Shown: piece after piece, positions 36,504 to 48,358 of the stretch | How the letters are laid out: the number at the start of each line of letters is the position of its first letter | How positions within the stretch are numbered: the stretch's first letter is position 1 | From: Mytilus galloprovincialis | Lineage: Eukaryota; Mollusca; Bivalvia; Mytilida; Mytilidae | DNA length: 64,000 bases | Direction: 5' to 3' | Assembly: GCF_965363235.1 (NCBI RefSeq) | Contig: NC_134841.1 | Span: 58,735,078-58,799,077, forward strand | Translations under genes and position numbers: made by a program | Notes under the pieces: generated by a model | The model's database searches: none | What the model was told of the DNA's origin: nothing | Seen by the model: the letters and a program-made list of their open reading frames with translations, nothing else

Positions 36504-37257
36504 CTGATAATAACAAACACAGGTCAAAGTACGGCCTTTCACACAGGGCTTTGATACAGACCAAACAGCAGGCTATAAAGGACCCCAAAATTATTAGCGT
36601 GCACAATTCGAACAGGAAAACCAACGATCTAATTTATATATCATGTATATCCAAACGGGAAAATACCAATGAACAACATCAACAAACGATAACTGCTGAA
36701 CGACAGGCCCCTCAATCAATCAGGACAGGTGCATAAACATGCAGCGGCTATGGATAGTTTTGTTTCGCCAGCATACAATATAATTGCAGTTGAAGGCAAA
36801 TCCTTCAGAAGTTCTTTGTACTTTATTTTAACAACGAACATTTTATGACAGGGAATATAAGTAAGAGGGAAAGTAACCAATTTTTTGTTCTTTACAGCAA
36901 GGACGTATAACTAACATACGTCCTTGTTTACAGGTATTTCTGTTATAAATTTATATCGGAGCACTCCCGCTTTGGATAAATAGGTTTCATGCTGAAACAA
37001 ATATTCTCACAGATATTTACAAAGTGTGGTGGGGTGCTTTTATGTTTAAAATCGTTATATACAGGTTAGACTGTGATTTTAAAAACAAATGTTGATATCT
37101 TTTTATAATATTTACAAAAAAAACGGTGCGGGAAATGGACATGATTACATTTCCGGATGCGGGAAGCGGGAATATAAAAAAAATAAAAAAATTCTGTTTT
37201 GAAAAAAATAAGTGCGGGCGGGTCCGTCGAACAAGGAATCAGATTGGTGTGGCCTTA
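35892..37257. repeat. Paired inverted ends (GGCCACACCAATTTAATT) about 1.36 kb apart
   Basis: Left end 35892-35936 (TTAGGCCACACCAATTTAAT, then TTGTTCTACGGA) is the inverted counterpart of 37218-37257 (TCCGTCGAACAAGG, then GATTGGTGTGGCCTTA). Both are followed inwards by a GCG-rich segment (GGGGCGAGCGAGCG; GTGCGGGCGG). They may bound one element, or be two separate one-ended MITE remnants, since R3 pieces and the most upstream gene B exon lie between them. Confidence 0.45.
36172..36755 (+). repeat. Dispersed repeat family R3, split copy
   Basis: The front piece (36172-36215, with GACAATGAGACAATTCTCCA) and back piece (36518-36755, with GGTCAAAGTACGGCCTTTCA and ACAGGTGCATAAACATGCAG) are separated by sequence containing the exon at 36428-36503. 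Confidence 0.6.
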
Positions 37258-37825
37258 GCTTGTACTTGCGGAAATTTACTTTTCAGCCAAATGGTATCAT
37301 ATATTATATTAGTTCATTTTCTGTCAAGTCTGAATCTATACTGTGAGTTCTATACGAACTTCCCTTTTGTGTAAAACAATTCATTATCTGCTGAGATTCG
37401 TTTTTTTTTGTTTAAAGTTTTGTTGAGCCTACGACATATTTATGACGCTATTTAAAGCGAGATAAAACCGCTATCATCATTTTTCGTCGGCGGCGTCAAT
37501 ATCTGGGTTCAGTATGTTGTTAAAAAAAACACATCAATTTCTTTGTCAAAACTTCATCTTGTTATTAATAAATAAAACTTTAGCAGGATCCAAGAATTTT
37601 TTTACAAAATTTGTCTGAAGCAAAGTTTTGGAAGTAAATTTGTTTATTCATTTTTCAGTATTATACTGACAGACTGTATGGCTTTTAAACATTATAAATG
37701 CATAAACCCGCTTTATAAACTGTCATGAAACTTGGACCAAAACTAATAGTTCAGATCAAGAAATGTTTAATTTTTTAAAATCCTGTAATAGACTGATATA
37801 TATTCTTTATATAGACTAGACCGTT

Positions 37826-37997
37826 GGTTTTCCCGTTGGAATGGTTTTACACGTGTAATTTTTGGGGCCCTTTATAGCTTGTTCGGTGTGAGCCTAGGCT
37901 CAGTGTTGAAGGCCGTACATTGACCTATAATGGTTTACTTTTATATATTGTTATTTTGATGAAGAGTTGTCTCATTGTCACTCATACCACATCTTCC
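37826..37997 (-). repeat. Dispersed repeat family R3, inverted copy
   Basis: The reverse complement carries GACAATGAGACAACTCTTCA, ACCATTATAGGTCAATGTAC and GGCCTTCAACACTGAGCC in family order. It is closest in sequence to the copy at 26247. Confidence 0.7.
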
Positions 37998-38412
37998 TAT
38001 TTCTATGATAAATGAATTCACTTTTGCGAGGAATATCCCAGACGAGAACCAGGATTCCGCAGAACCCTTAACGATATTTAATATTGCTCCTGAAAATCTC
38101 TGAAGATTAATTATTGCATGTTCGTTTAAGAAATTTGGACATAAAATAGGTGTGTTTGTTGGTTGAGTGCTTAACCCCACGGCCCCTTTAAACCATATTT
38201 AAAAAGTCACTGGTTTTAACATTTTCTCTAAATCCAATGACCATTATGTTTCACATTAACAAAATGAATAACTTTACTTAACAAATAAACCATTTAGATT
38301 CAAAAGTATGTTGCTACTGATGAGCTTTTAATGACAGGAATGGTATCCATTCTCGATAACTCTTTAGATTCCGGGGGCTCCGCTCCCTAGCTCTAGCCCG
38401 CTACATGAACCC

Positions 38413-38500
38413 CATCTTCGCTAGCCAAGGGTTACGGTCCATTGCCGCTCTCTCCGTGGAGAGCGCGGAAGTGGATCGTAACCCTTGGCTAGCGAAGATG
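38413..38500. repeat. 88-bp near-perfect palindrome
   Basis: The arms CATCTTCGCTAGCCAAGGGT ... and the complement ... ACCCTTGGCTAGCGAAGATG meet at 38456/38457 (CTCC/GTGGAG), with about 40 of 44 positions paired. The sequence would extrude as a hairpin. It is GC-rich compared with its surroundings, which suggests a small fold-back insertion. Confidence 0.9.
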
Positions 38501-39104
38501 CATGAACCCGTTTTGGGATCATTGGATTGCTCGGCAAGGTTCGTGCGTACACGTAAAAATGACCTAGCTACGCCACTGTCTCGGCACATATTTCGTCGTA
38601 TTAGTCATCTTATTTTTAAGGATCTGGGTATGTATTTGTCTCTTTGTTTTTCTTATTTTGACTGACGCTACATTAAGTCCTTTATTCTGCGACAAAATTA
38701 GTTTAAATAAAACTCAGATGAGTGATACAAGGGGTAGAAAGTGTTGCTACCAAAAAGGGCGGATAGTGTTATCACCTCACTCCTCTGATACGCGAAAGGG
38801 GGAAACCGAAGATCTAGTGAAAGAAGAGATCAAGACACACAAAAAAAAACAGCGATCTAGAACAGCACAGACTGACAGTGGACACACAAACGACGAAATA
38901 TAAAGACAAATAAAATACCGTAAAACGAAAGAGGGACGAGTGTACGGACTGAGCAGTTGCAATAAGCATGTGTATCAACTCCAATATACTGAGACAAATA
39001 TCCCGCATGGAAAGAATAATTGGAATCAAAACGGACAACCACAAATATTATAGAGAAAGGAGTTGGTCTTTTTATCCATACACATAAGAAAAATGCATTT
39101 TCAG

Positions 39105-39230
39105 AATAATGGGCTGTCGGAGTAATGGGTTGTCGGAATAGTGGGCTGTCGGAGTAATGGGCCGTCGGAATAGTGGGCTGTAAGAGTAATGGGCTGTCGG
39201 AATAATGATTGTCGGACTAATGGGATGTCA
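39105..39230. repeat. 18-bp minisatellite
   Basis: About seven imperfect units of GGGCTGTCGGAGTAATGG, alternating AATAGTGG and TAATGG endings. It is non-coding by context. Confidence 0.85.
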
Positions 39231-40094
39231 CCACTCTGGTTCGTAAGAGGGACATATATTAGAGTATCCATGATGTCAGTTGAGCGGTCTGTTCCGTAGT
39301 TAACATGTTCGTCTGTCTGTTTGTACAAAATTTTTCATTACTCTTTAATACTTTTTTGGTTCCTGCGACTCATCTCACTGTACTAAAGAATGTGTGTCAG
39401 CAAAATATATACCATGTCATGTGTGAGTCAGTACTTGTTCATCATGTCTAGATGTTAATGCTGTCAAATCTTTCGTTTAGTCATAGATGCAACTGACTCG
39501 AATACAACAAAAAATAAAAACAATGGAAGATGAAATGAGTATTACGTATTAAATGATGATTCTTAACTTTATCCAAATATATCTTCCCTCAACTTGGACT
39601 TCAGATTTAATAAATTATACATTTTAAAGAAAAGAAACAATGAAAAGACACATATCATGGAAAGATACATTATAAATAACTCTTATTCAAACTAGAGATG
39701 TTGAAAAGACATCTAAACTTTAAGTCAAAACATGGTTTCAATTTTCCAATTGTAATCTTTCCCTTTTTTCATTGAAACATATTTCTGGTATATGAATATA
39801 GTACTCTGTTGATACGACATTCCACTTGTTTTCCTTATAATAATTTCTTCATAGATAAATTTGTATTTGCCGTTCCAGTGAATCTGCTGAAGTACGTATA
39901 TATATATAGTAGTTATTTGTAACGGAAAAGTTCTAAACACCATGTGCTTAATGACATGACCATTATTTGACAAACTGTTACTGATTTTTTTTTTGGTTAC
40001 ATATGACCAAAGATGCTCGAATTCGTAACCACCAAACCGTCTTCTTTTCCAAGATTATGGCAGAACGTGTACTTTTAGGTGGATACTTATCTAA

Positions 40095-41165
40095 AAATAA
40101 GGACATGTGATATGATTGCCAATGAGACAACTATCCTCCAAAATTCAAATGAAGTTGATGCAAGCAATTAGTAGTATAGGCAACCGCTATCAACTAACAA
40201 TGAGAAAAACGCGTATACGTATAGTCGGCTTTAAGGATGTATTCTTCTGACTTTTCAGTCTCGTTCAGTCTCGTTGATCTCGTTCTTGAATTATTTCCAA
40301 AACCTGGGATAGAAGTGGAAAATATCAATGAATTTTAAAATATTATAAACAAACATAAATCTGTGAAAAAATTGTGCATTTACAATGAATGTTTTTGAGT
40401 AATCCAGTTTTCAAATTTTACGACCCATCAAGTCAGTATTTTTAGCCAAAATTTTGAGAAAATGGGTGAGGGATACAAAAAATGATTTTACAAGAATTAT
40501 GCACATCGTTTTGGTCTTTTTAAAATTTCTTAGATATGTATTTTTTCAATCATTTATAACAAAGAAGTTGCCTGAAATAATGTGCATTTTGTTCTTAAAA
40601 CTGAGAAAAATCACAAAAATGCAAAATTGACAACATGGTAAATTTTACACAAAAAAGCGTCAAAATATGATAAAACTTTCTTATATTAACACCTACCTAT
40701 AGTTTTTGTAAGTAAAATTTATTTAGATTGGTCCACTCCATCTTTATAGAAAGTATGAAAAAAAGTTTAATTGTGGAACTGTATTTTTTTTCACGATAAT
40801 AACCCAAAAATAGGTAAAACTCGATGAAAAATGGGGAAATCATCAAAATTGGGCATTTTCAACGGCCGTAGCAAAAAAAGAAGTACATCACCATATGATT
40901 TTTTCTTCACCAATTGTTTTGCTACAGTCTTATAAACCCAAATAATCAGGTTAAATTGTTGGCTCCTCAGAGGTGTACATCCTTAAGAGGCCTCCAATAT
41001 GGAAAACTATGAAATAATTCAATCGAGCAAAATAACGGCATACTTTATAACAAAACAATTTACCAAATAAATATGACAGACATAAACCAACGACAACCAT
41101 TGAAATACAGGCTCCTCCTGACTTGGGACAGGCACCTTAAGAATGTGGCGGGGTTAGACATGTTC
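40095..41165 (+). repeat. Dispersed repeat family R3, copy interrupted by the TTAA element
   Basis: The front half (40095-40234, with GACATGTGATATGATTGCCA and GAGACAACTATCCTCC) and the back half (40983-41165, with CCTGACTTGGGACAGGCACC and ATGTGGCGGGGTTAGACATG) are parted by the insertion at 40235-40982. The repeat is therefore older than that element. Confidence 0.7.
40235..40982. mobile_element. 748-bp element with TTAA target duplication
   Basis: The ends GGATGTA and TACATCC are inverted and sit between TTAA at 40231-40234 and TTAA at 40983-40986. The interior is AT-rich with no long open frame. A TTAA target is used by piggyBac and Kolobok transposases, so this could be a non-autonomous member of either class. 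The terminal repeat is very short. Confidence 0.65.
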
Positions 41166-41379
41166 TTGAGTGGTTTTTCTTCAGACCATGATGATTATTG
41201 CGCCTTAATGTCGTCTCCCCCCCTTTTTTTGTTATATACTACTTTTCGCGTCCCTAATACAATTGGCTTGCCAAGTTAAACATTTTAAACTTATTTTCAG
41301 TATACAGGCGCAGCATTCATTATAAAATATCCTTTTTCATAATTGAAAGCGTTACTTTTTATAGAACGAACAAGAATGG

Positions 41380-41790
41380 GTCCCAAGTACACGGATGCCC
41401 CACTCATAAAGAAAAATGTGTACTAAGTTTCAAGTTGTTTGCATGGTCTTCAACTTCATCAAAAACTACCTTGACCAAAAACTTTAACCTGAAACTCCCA
41501 CTTTCATTTTCTATGTTCAGTCGATCGTGAAATTGGGGTTAAAAGTCTAATTTGGCTTTAAAATTAGAAATATCACATCAGAAGCAACAAGTGTACTAAA
41601 TTTCAAGTTGATTGGACTTCAGCTTCATCAAAAACTACCTTGACCAAAAACTTTACCCTGAAGCGGGATGAACGGACGCACGGACGAACGAACGGACGGA
41701 CGAACGATACGACGGACGAACGAACGAACGAACAGAGGCACAGACCAGAAAACATAATGCCCCTCTTCTATCGTAGGTGGGGCATAAAAA
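41380..41790 (+). repeat. Dispersed repeat with inner duplication and GGAC/CGAA tract
   Basis: The phrase CATCAAAAACTACCTTGACC appears twice (about 41458 and 41629), each time preceded by a TTTCAAGTTG phrase. After the second comes a degenerate (GGACGAAC)n tract at 41670-41735, then TCTTCTATCGTAGGTGGGGC. It resembles the unit at 34388-34745 in layout. It is non-coding. Confidence 0.55.
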
Positions 41791-42235
41791 CTATGGGGCA
41801 CTATGAATCAATACTTATGAATGCAACAATTTGCACACTTTAAAGATGTCATTGAGTTGCCAATTAGAAGGAACAAAAGAAAAGATCCAGAAAAACAAAA
41901 TGACATACAAATTTTAAAATGAAACAAGAAACGATGATGCAAACTGTATATATACATGTATAGCTGAGATTTATGATCTAAGTCTAAAAAAAAATCATCC
42001 TTGTAAATAGATTATTTTATACGAATAAAAATAATCTAGAATGATTAAATAACTAGTTTACATATTAGATAATTATCCAGTATACCGTGGCAAATTACAT
42101 CAAAGGTGGAGCAGGGTATAGAAAACCTTTAGCCTTGAAGTCTCCCGTTCAACAACAAACTCATGACAAGGGTTGGCGTTTTTTTTAGGTATGCGGGATT
42201 TACATGTACTTATAAATCTGCAAATGCTTTTTGTG

Positions 42236-42592
42236 AGAGCCGTGGTGTAGTGGTTAGTGCATCGGACTACTGACAAAGGTTCCTGGTTCGATTCCCGTCT
42301 GGAATGAAAATTTCATGGACTGAATTTTCGGTTCTCCCTAGACACAGTTTGCGAGTATGGTCTTGGGGAAACGATGATAGTCCGTCGGAAGGGGACGATA
42401 AATGGCTGACCCGTGTTAAGAGAGAGCCATATCTCTTGCACGTTAAATACACCCTTGTAGATTTCGAAAAAGAGCAGGCTAATGCCGCTACAAGGCAGCA
42501 CTCGTACCCGCAAAGTGGAAAGGGATTGATATAAGTTGCAAAACTTGTTTCCAAATCCACCATAAATAAATATGTTTAAACTAAACTAAAAC
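42236..42592 (+). mobile_element. tRNA-derived SINE
   Basis: The head has RNA polymerase III promoter boxes: A-box-like TGGTGTAGTGGTTAGTGCATC and B box GGTTCGATTCC, spaced as in a tRNA gene. A central part (GGGACGATAAATGGCTGACC, CACGTTAAATACACCC) and a 3' tail of TAAACTAAACTAAAACT follow. It is not a functional tRNA gene: the body does not close into a full cloverleaf and continues as SINE sequence. Confidence 0.75.
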
Positions 42593-44825
42593 TATTTTTT
42601 GTCAGATCGATGGAAAGACTTAATGCCTCGAACAGGAAGTGAGCTATGCTCTGCGTATTTTAAAGAATACTGTCTCAATGGCACTCATACAACATTTTCG
42701 TATATCTATTCACAATAAGGTCAATGAGGAGTTATAGGTGACATGATGCACTAATACGATACTTCTGCTTGTAGCCAACTTAATATCCTCTTTTCGATGA
42801 TAGTCCGAACAATCCGCCATCCGTCATTTGAATACATCTTTTCAATTAATTGGTGATTTGTTCAAGCCCAGAATAAGCATATACAATTTTCCACTGAAGT
42901 TAAGGAAATAAAAAAAAGAAAGATGCTTTGCTCTTCTTTCAATCATGTTAACTCGCTTGAGACGCGTCTTTCGACCTTATATCCCCTCTCTCAAACAGCA
43001 TTTGCACGAATTTGATGCATATAAAGTATATCCAGTCTATGATAAGATAATGCATGAGTGTTTCCATCTGTCAATGCATTTTGTTTGAACATTTTTATTC
43101 AATATTTTTTGGTGTGAAAAATAGTCAGGCCACGAGAAATAAATATAGAATAAAGGATTTTTTTGGGGCTCACCTGATATTTTACTATGATAAAGTCAGT
43201 ATCAAAAACAAAAAGTCCTTTATTCTGTTTATCGGTAATTTAAAAAAAATAAAAATCACTACAGTAATGCATTGCAAAGAAAATTCTGTAGGAAAAAAAA
43301 CATGAAAAAAGAAAATGAAGGTCAGTTAATAAAATCTTGCTTATATTATTATCTCTTTACTCAGTAAGCTATATTTCCATTCTCAATTTTATAGTAATAA
43401 GAGCAAAAACTAGCTTATCAAGCCAAGTCAGCCAAACAAGAAGTTTATTCAGAGATGTGTTCTTACAAAATTGAATTTATTCAAATGGCAAATTCTTGTC
43501 AAATTTAAGCATCTTTGATCATTATTGAAGTAAAATGCACAAAATTTGTCCCATCAGTTTCATTTCATTTCCTATTACTAGTATTCAGATAAAGTATATA
43601 TACAATACTTTGTTTATAAATATGTAATTATTTAAAGAAGCTGATACAGCAACAGCAACCTGTTCAAGAGAAGAAGTCCCATTTTTTCATAATCTATAAA
43701 ATACCCTGAGAAATAAGACAAAGGGCTACTGTGCAAGCTAATCTAATAGTTTAATTTTACAATAATAATGATTCTGAAATTCAAAATTGTGTCACTTTCA
43801 CTTATAATTTAAAGCATATATTTTTTTTACAAAATTTCTGTCAATATTTTTGGTATAAAACTTATAAATCCCTTTTTTGTATTTTACTGTTCAACTAAGA
43901 AACATAGGCTTGAGTTTAAAGGCTCTCTTAATTTGAAGAAATTTGTTGAGACTCTTGGTCACACTTTATAGAATATAAAATATATATATATGATCAGTAG
44001 TACTATTTATTTAATAGTCTAATTATATCAATTTCAGAAAGATTATTGAAATTGTATAAACTATGTTTTATTGCATTAAATATAATCAGAAGTGTTTAAA
44101 AAAATTCTGCATGTAGTATATTTCATCCGCCAGATCTAATTTCTTTCAATATAGCTAGCAGGTTATTAATTTTACATGTATGTGTCATTATCCACATTTC
44201 TGAATTGTTTTTTTTTACTGCAGTAATATTTTGTCTTTTAATATTTACATTTAGTCCTTCTCTGAAAAATAGGGGGAAGTATCTCTTCTTTATATTATCA
44301 TAACATAGTTATAAATCGAGTTTCGTTTATTTTCTTTCTAATTTTTGTAAGGTAAACTCCTTTTTTAATTTTTATGCATTTTGCTGGGTTTTTATTTTTG
44401 ACTGGTGATATTAAGGGGAGATAACCACTTGCACAAATCGGCATAAAAACCACCGCTTCGGTTTGAAATCAATTTGACGTTTGCGTATCCAACATTCTAT
44501 TGCCGAGATATTCATATCGAGTGTTTGTCTTAATGAGATGCTTTATTAAATTTAAATTCAGCCCATCATTTTTAGTTTCCTCGTAAATATTTAGATTTTT
44601 CGTTCAGGAGACTTGACAATTTTCACCCAAACTCCAAGTTTGCAGATAAAATAAAGAATAAAGGACTTTGATCACGGGGGGGTAACTTCGATATTTTCTT
44701 GGTAGGGATGTGCCATTTTTGCCTCAAAAAACGTACCCATTTTAATATAACATTCACTGAAATTCAGTACCTATAGTTATATAAATATTTAAGAAAGAAT
44801 GACCTATACTTATATACAATATTTA

Positions 44826-44906
44826 AAATATGAGCCATGCTTATATAAGCACTGCTTATATAAGCACTGAGCCATGCTTAAATAAGCACTGCTTATATAA
44901 GCACTA
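44826..44906. repeat. Cluster of GCTTATATAAGC palindromes
   Basis: The 12-base palindrome GCTTATATAAGC or a one-base variant occurs four times in 80 bases within a repeated GAGCCATGCTTA phrase. No gene is adjacent. Confidence 0.75.
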
Positions 44907-45449
44907 ATTCACCGGGGTTCATTTGGGAACTTATTCGAAAGCACTTTGTTTGAAAGGTGAACTTTCAAATGAATTGATTTAATTTAATATAATAATTGAC
45001 CATTAATAATGTATGATTCTCAATAGCATATTTATATATGATATGTAGATCATACCCCGAATCAATATATAGTTATCAAAAGTAAATGCATTTTAATATA
45101 GGATGTCATTAAAAAGGAGGGTCATTTTTATATAAAATCTCGCAAAATTATGACCCATATTTTTGGCACAACCCCGTATACCCAATAATAGGAAGTTGAC
45201 CCCCCGTGACTTTGATTTGATGTGTGAGCTTTGACGAGAATAAACTATGGATACTCAAGATGAGTTAGGTCAATAAGTTTTTATTACGACAATAGTATTC
45301 AGTGAGTTAAAATAAGGTTTGTCTCATTCGTTTTTTTACTGAATTTTCACGGTCACGTGACTCTATTGTTGCTGATAAACTTGGGGTCAAACCGTGACCT
45401 GCTTTCCAACTGTAATAGAGAAAATAACAAACGAACTTCTTTTTCGCGT

Positions 45450-45495
45450 CGAATCACGTCGAATCACATTTGACGTCACAGGTTGCATTACGTCA
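45450..45495 (+). promoter_or_regulatory. CRE-like sites upstream of a possible first exon
   Basis: TGACGTCA (45471-45478) and ATTACGTCA (45487-45495) are a full and a variant cAMP-response element. They lie 30-50 bases before the ATG at 45522, next to a doubled GTCGAATCAC. The base composition is richer in CpG than the flanks. A promoter role is an inference. Confidence 0.4.
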
Positions 45496-45521
45496 TTCGA
45501 AATTTTGTCACAGTGCACCAC

Positions 45522-45603
45522 ATGGCGTTCTCTTGCGCAAAGTATTGCTTTCATTTGGACATGACAATAACAATGGCAAATATAATGGTAGCATCTACAA
45601 CCG
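45522..45603 (+). CDS. Possible first exon of a plus-strand gene
   Basis: An ATG in good context (CACCACATGG) opens 27 codons beginning MAFSCAKYCFHLDM and ending at a consensus donor, CCG|GTAAGT, in phase 1. Upstream are CRE-like sites. I did not find a matching second exon in the window, and the peptide is not recognisable. It may be a genuine first coding exon, a non-coding first exon, or chance. Confidence 0.35.
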
Positions 45604-47394
45604 GTAAGTCAAATTTCTTTATTTTTCACAAAGCATCAGTTAAGTGATAGTCAGAAATAAGAATGATACGATATGATTATGGATATGAATCAGCACTCAG
45701 CAGATTTTTCATCGATCATCATTTTGAGTTCAACGACATATATTATATTTTACTTAGTTTAGTGGATAAAATTACATTTATTTTGTCATTATTCGCTCAG
45801 TATTCATCATGGAAACGATCACGTCATGATTGATTTCAAATAGTTTAAAGAAAGCACTGTGAGGAGACATTTATACAGGAGGCAATGTAAGCTGAATGTA
45901 AATTATCTGAACAAGCTCATTTCCTGTCGACTTCATAATTATTTCAAATATTTTAATAGACGTCACTAAACTTTTAGCTTATAATTCTTGCTATTTCAAA
46001 GTCATGTTCATCTATTTTCAACACCGACCAGAAATATGAAACTTGGAGTTTAAAGGACCTGCTGTTACCTGTTAATTTCAGAAGCGAATTTAGGGGTAGG
46101 CGATCTGGGTCACAATCACAGTCACCCCTTATAAAGGCTACAATTCTGGTCAAAACACACTTTTATAGTTTGGTGCCCCCGGCATGCCCGGTTACTCCCT
46201 TTTTAAAATTTATCCATGATAGATCCGCATATGAATGTCTGATTGTCACGGTTCACTTTTTTGTTCTTTGTTCTATGAATATTTGTCATATTGACAATGT
46301 CAATGAAACCACATCTTCTAAAATTGTATATGATGGTCCCTCAAAAATGTCGAAAATGCGTAAATTTCATTTTTTTTCTTCTATCTTTTCTCGTGCGATA
46401 GCAGTACCTTTTTGGTAACTATGTATGTGTTGCGTTTAAATATGAATTGTAACACTTTATAGTGACTGAACAGGTAAAACACATACTTCTCAAGAAACAG
46501 ACAAAGATTTGTTGGAACAGCACCAGGCTATGTATTAAAAATAACTCAGCATCATGAGCATGTTAGTTGTACTTCATATATAACGCATTTTTTTAAAATG
46601 TCTATCGGGTATTTGATGCGTTTCTGTTCACATTTTCACAACAATCGTTCAAAAAGGCTAAATTGACTGAAAGTTTCAAACAATGTCAAGTGTTTCATTC
46701 GCCAAAAATCTCGTGCGTGACGTTTCTGCGAGAAAAAAAAAATCACGCGCAATTTTTGTGAATGAAAGGGGAAAGTATAGATCCTTACGCGTTGCATTCG
46801 CGCATGTCATTTGCGTACTAACCGGATAATTTTTATAACTGCACGACCATACAGTCCACTGATACTGACATTATCAGCGAGTACACATCAGAGGAAAGAA
46901 TGTACAAATTACCGATAAATTAAAATGTTAATTGTGCATTCATTCAATGTGCATGTATAGGTAAAATATAACTTGAATGATCTCATTTTAACAACCATGG
47001 TATTAGGTATAACGACGCTAAGGTTGCAACATGAAGAAATTAAAGGTACCGCTTACCCGACCACATTAGATAATACCCAGCTTTTATTGGATTCCTGTTG
47101 CTCCATGCATGATATTGTGTGTTATAATTGTTTTTTTTTTTTATCTGTTTGTTGATTATTTTTAGCAACGATGCTGTCTTTTTATTTATCATTTCCGATT
47201 TGCAACTTCAATCTCCGTTTTTGAAACATATAACTTCAGACAAAATGTGCTAAAACAGATGCGCTGTCTGTGTCAATTATTTTAGACCGTATGGAGATTT
47301 AGAAGTGGCTAACTTGTGTGGCTGTGTTGTCACTATTCAATTCCTCATTTCAAAATATAGATAATTTGATATCGTAGTTTTATTTTTCACAAAT

Positions 47395-47425
47395 ATTCAA
47401 ATTCAAATTCAAATTCAAATATTTT
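47395..47425 (-). repeat. (TTTGAA)n tail after AATAAAA
   Basis: On the minus strand, CCAATAAAATATTTGAATTTG is followed by further TTTGAA units. This is the form of a SINE or LINE 3' tail. It lies about 50 bases beyond the end of the lectin exon at 47475-47712. Confidence 0.5.
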
Positions 47426-47474
47426 ATTGGACAAAGCACATATGATACAATGCGTATTCCAAGATATAAACACA

Positions 47475-47712
47475 TTAAACATGACAATTTATGCAAATAC
47501 AACATTTTTCACAAATAAGACAGTAATAATTCCCACATGCTCTATCGTTCCAGAGACCATTTTTATAAATCGATGTATTAAGACAATCCTCATTTCCCGT
47601 AAATTCGTTAGGTTCGCCGGGGTTCCAAAATGTTCCGCTTATCTTATCTTTTGATGGTTGCCAACACCAATTACCTTCAGTTATGTCATCTTTTCCGCCC
47701 AGCCAGTAAATC
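47475..47712 (-). pseudogene. C-type lectin last exon, EPN type (possibly a relic)
   Basis: The minus-strand frame reads YWLGGKDDITEG, FWNPGEPNEFTGNEDCL, NGLWNDRACGNYYCLICEK, which is the C-terminal half of a C-type lectin domain with EPN (mannose-type) and WND. It is about 85% like the exon at 58435. Where that exon has ATAAG before the coding part, this one has ACTG, so the acceptor seems lost. The frame also continues past CEK into CCICINCHV instead of stopping. No N-terminal lectin exons were found upstream. It could be an orphaned exon of a duplicated gene. Confidence 0.65.
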
Positions 47713-48358
47713 AGTAAGATAATACACATATACGAAAGATAAATGGTCGTGTTAACCCGAAGCCCTCTATTTTCATTCATAAAATGAAATACCCGCATTT
47801 TTTTTAAAATAAAATATTTAATAGTTGGTTTTTTTTATAAAACATTGTAGTCAATTGAAGTACTTAGATAGTACAAATGAAAAGGAAAATTCCATCTCCT
47901 CTTCTAAAAAATACATTTGTGTACATTGTAATTTTTCTACAAATTACAATCGAATTTTCAATCTTTTAATGTTATTGTTATTGTGAACGTAAAATGCGTA
48001 AATACAGCAATTCCAAAAAGTTGTAATAATGAATTTTTTACAATGTCGAGAGTTCATTTAAAAAAAAACAACGCCAAAATAGGTAATGACATTGTGCAGG
48101 AACATGGACATACGTTTATAACGGTTAAAACCAAAAATACATGTATATGCATACATATTGAGAATATTAATTCTCAGCAGATTCTACATTATTGAAAATG
48201 TTAAAACAAAATTACATTAGTTGAGTATCCTTTTGGTGGTTGTTTTCTATTCATTTAAAAAAACAAACTTGAAAAACTCTCATTCAGGTTTAAAAATCTA
48301 TGGATGACAATTTTTAAAAATAAATATCAAACATAGAACATTGATTTACAACCTTCCC

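Larger units (their letters stand above)
38000..45430. other. Gene-poor stretch, mobile elements only
   Basis: I found no supported exon here. The stretch holds a near-palindrome (38413), an 18-bp minisatellite (39105), an R3 copy split by a TTAA-flanked element (40095-41165), a repeat with an inner duplication and a GGAC/CGAA tract (41380-41790), a tRNA-derived SINE (42236) and a GCTTATATAAGC cluster (44826). The first exon or exons of gene B should lie here or beyond but were not recognised. Confidence 0.4.

Noticed and set aside
42236-42310. A tRNA gene
   Set aside because: A- and B-box words are present, but the body does not close as a cloverleaf and continues into SINE sequence with a TAAAC tail.
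47713-47798. Hydrophobic leader upstream of the lectin exon as a signal peptide
   Set aside because: It is continuous with the last exon only by chance reading of the intron side. Signal peptides of such lectins are on a separate first exon, and no N-terminal half of the domain is present.
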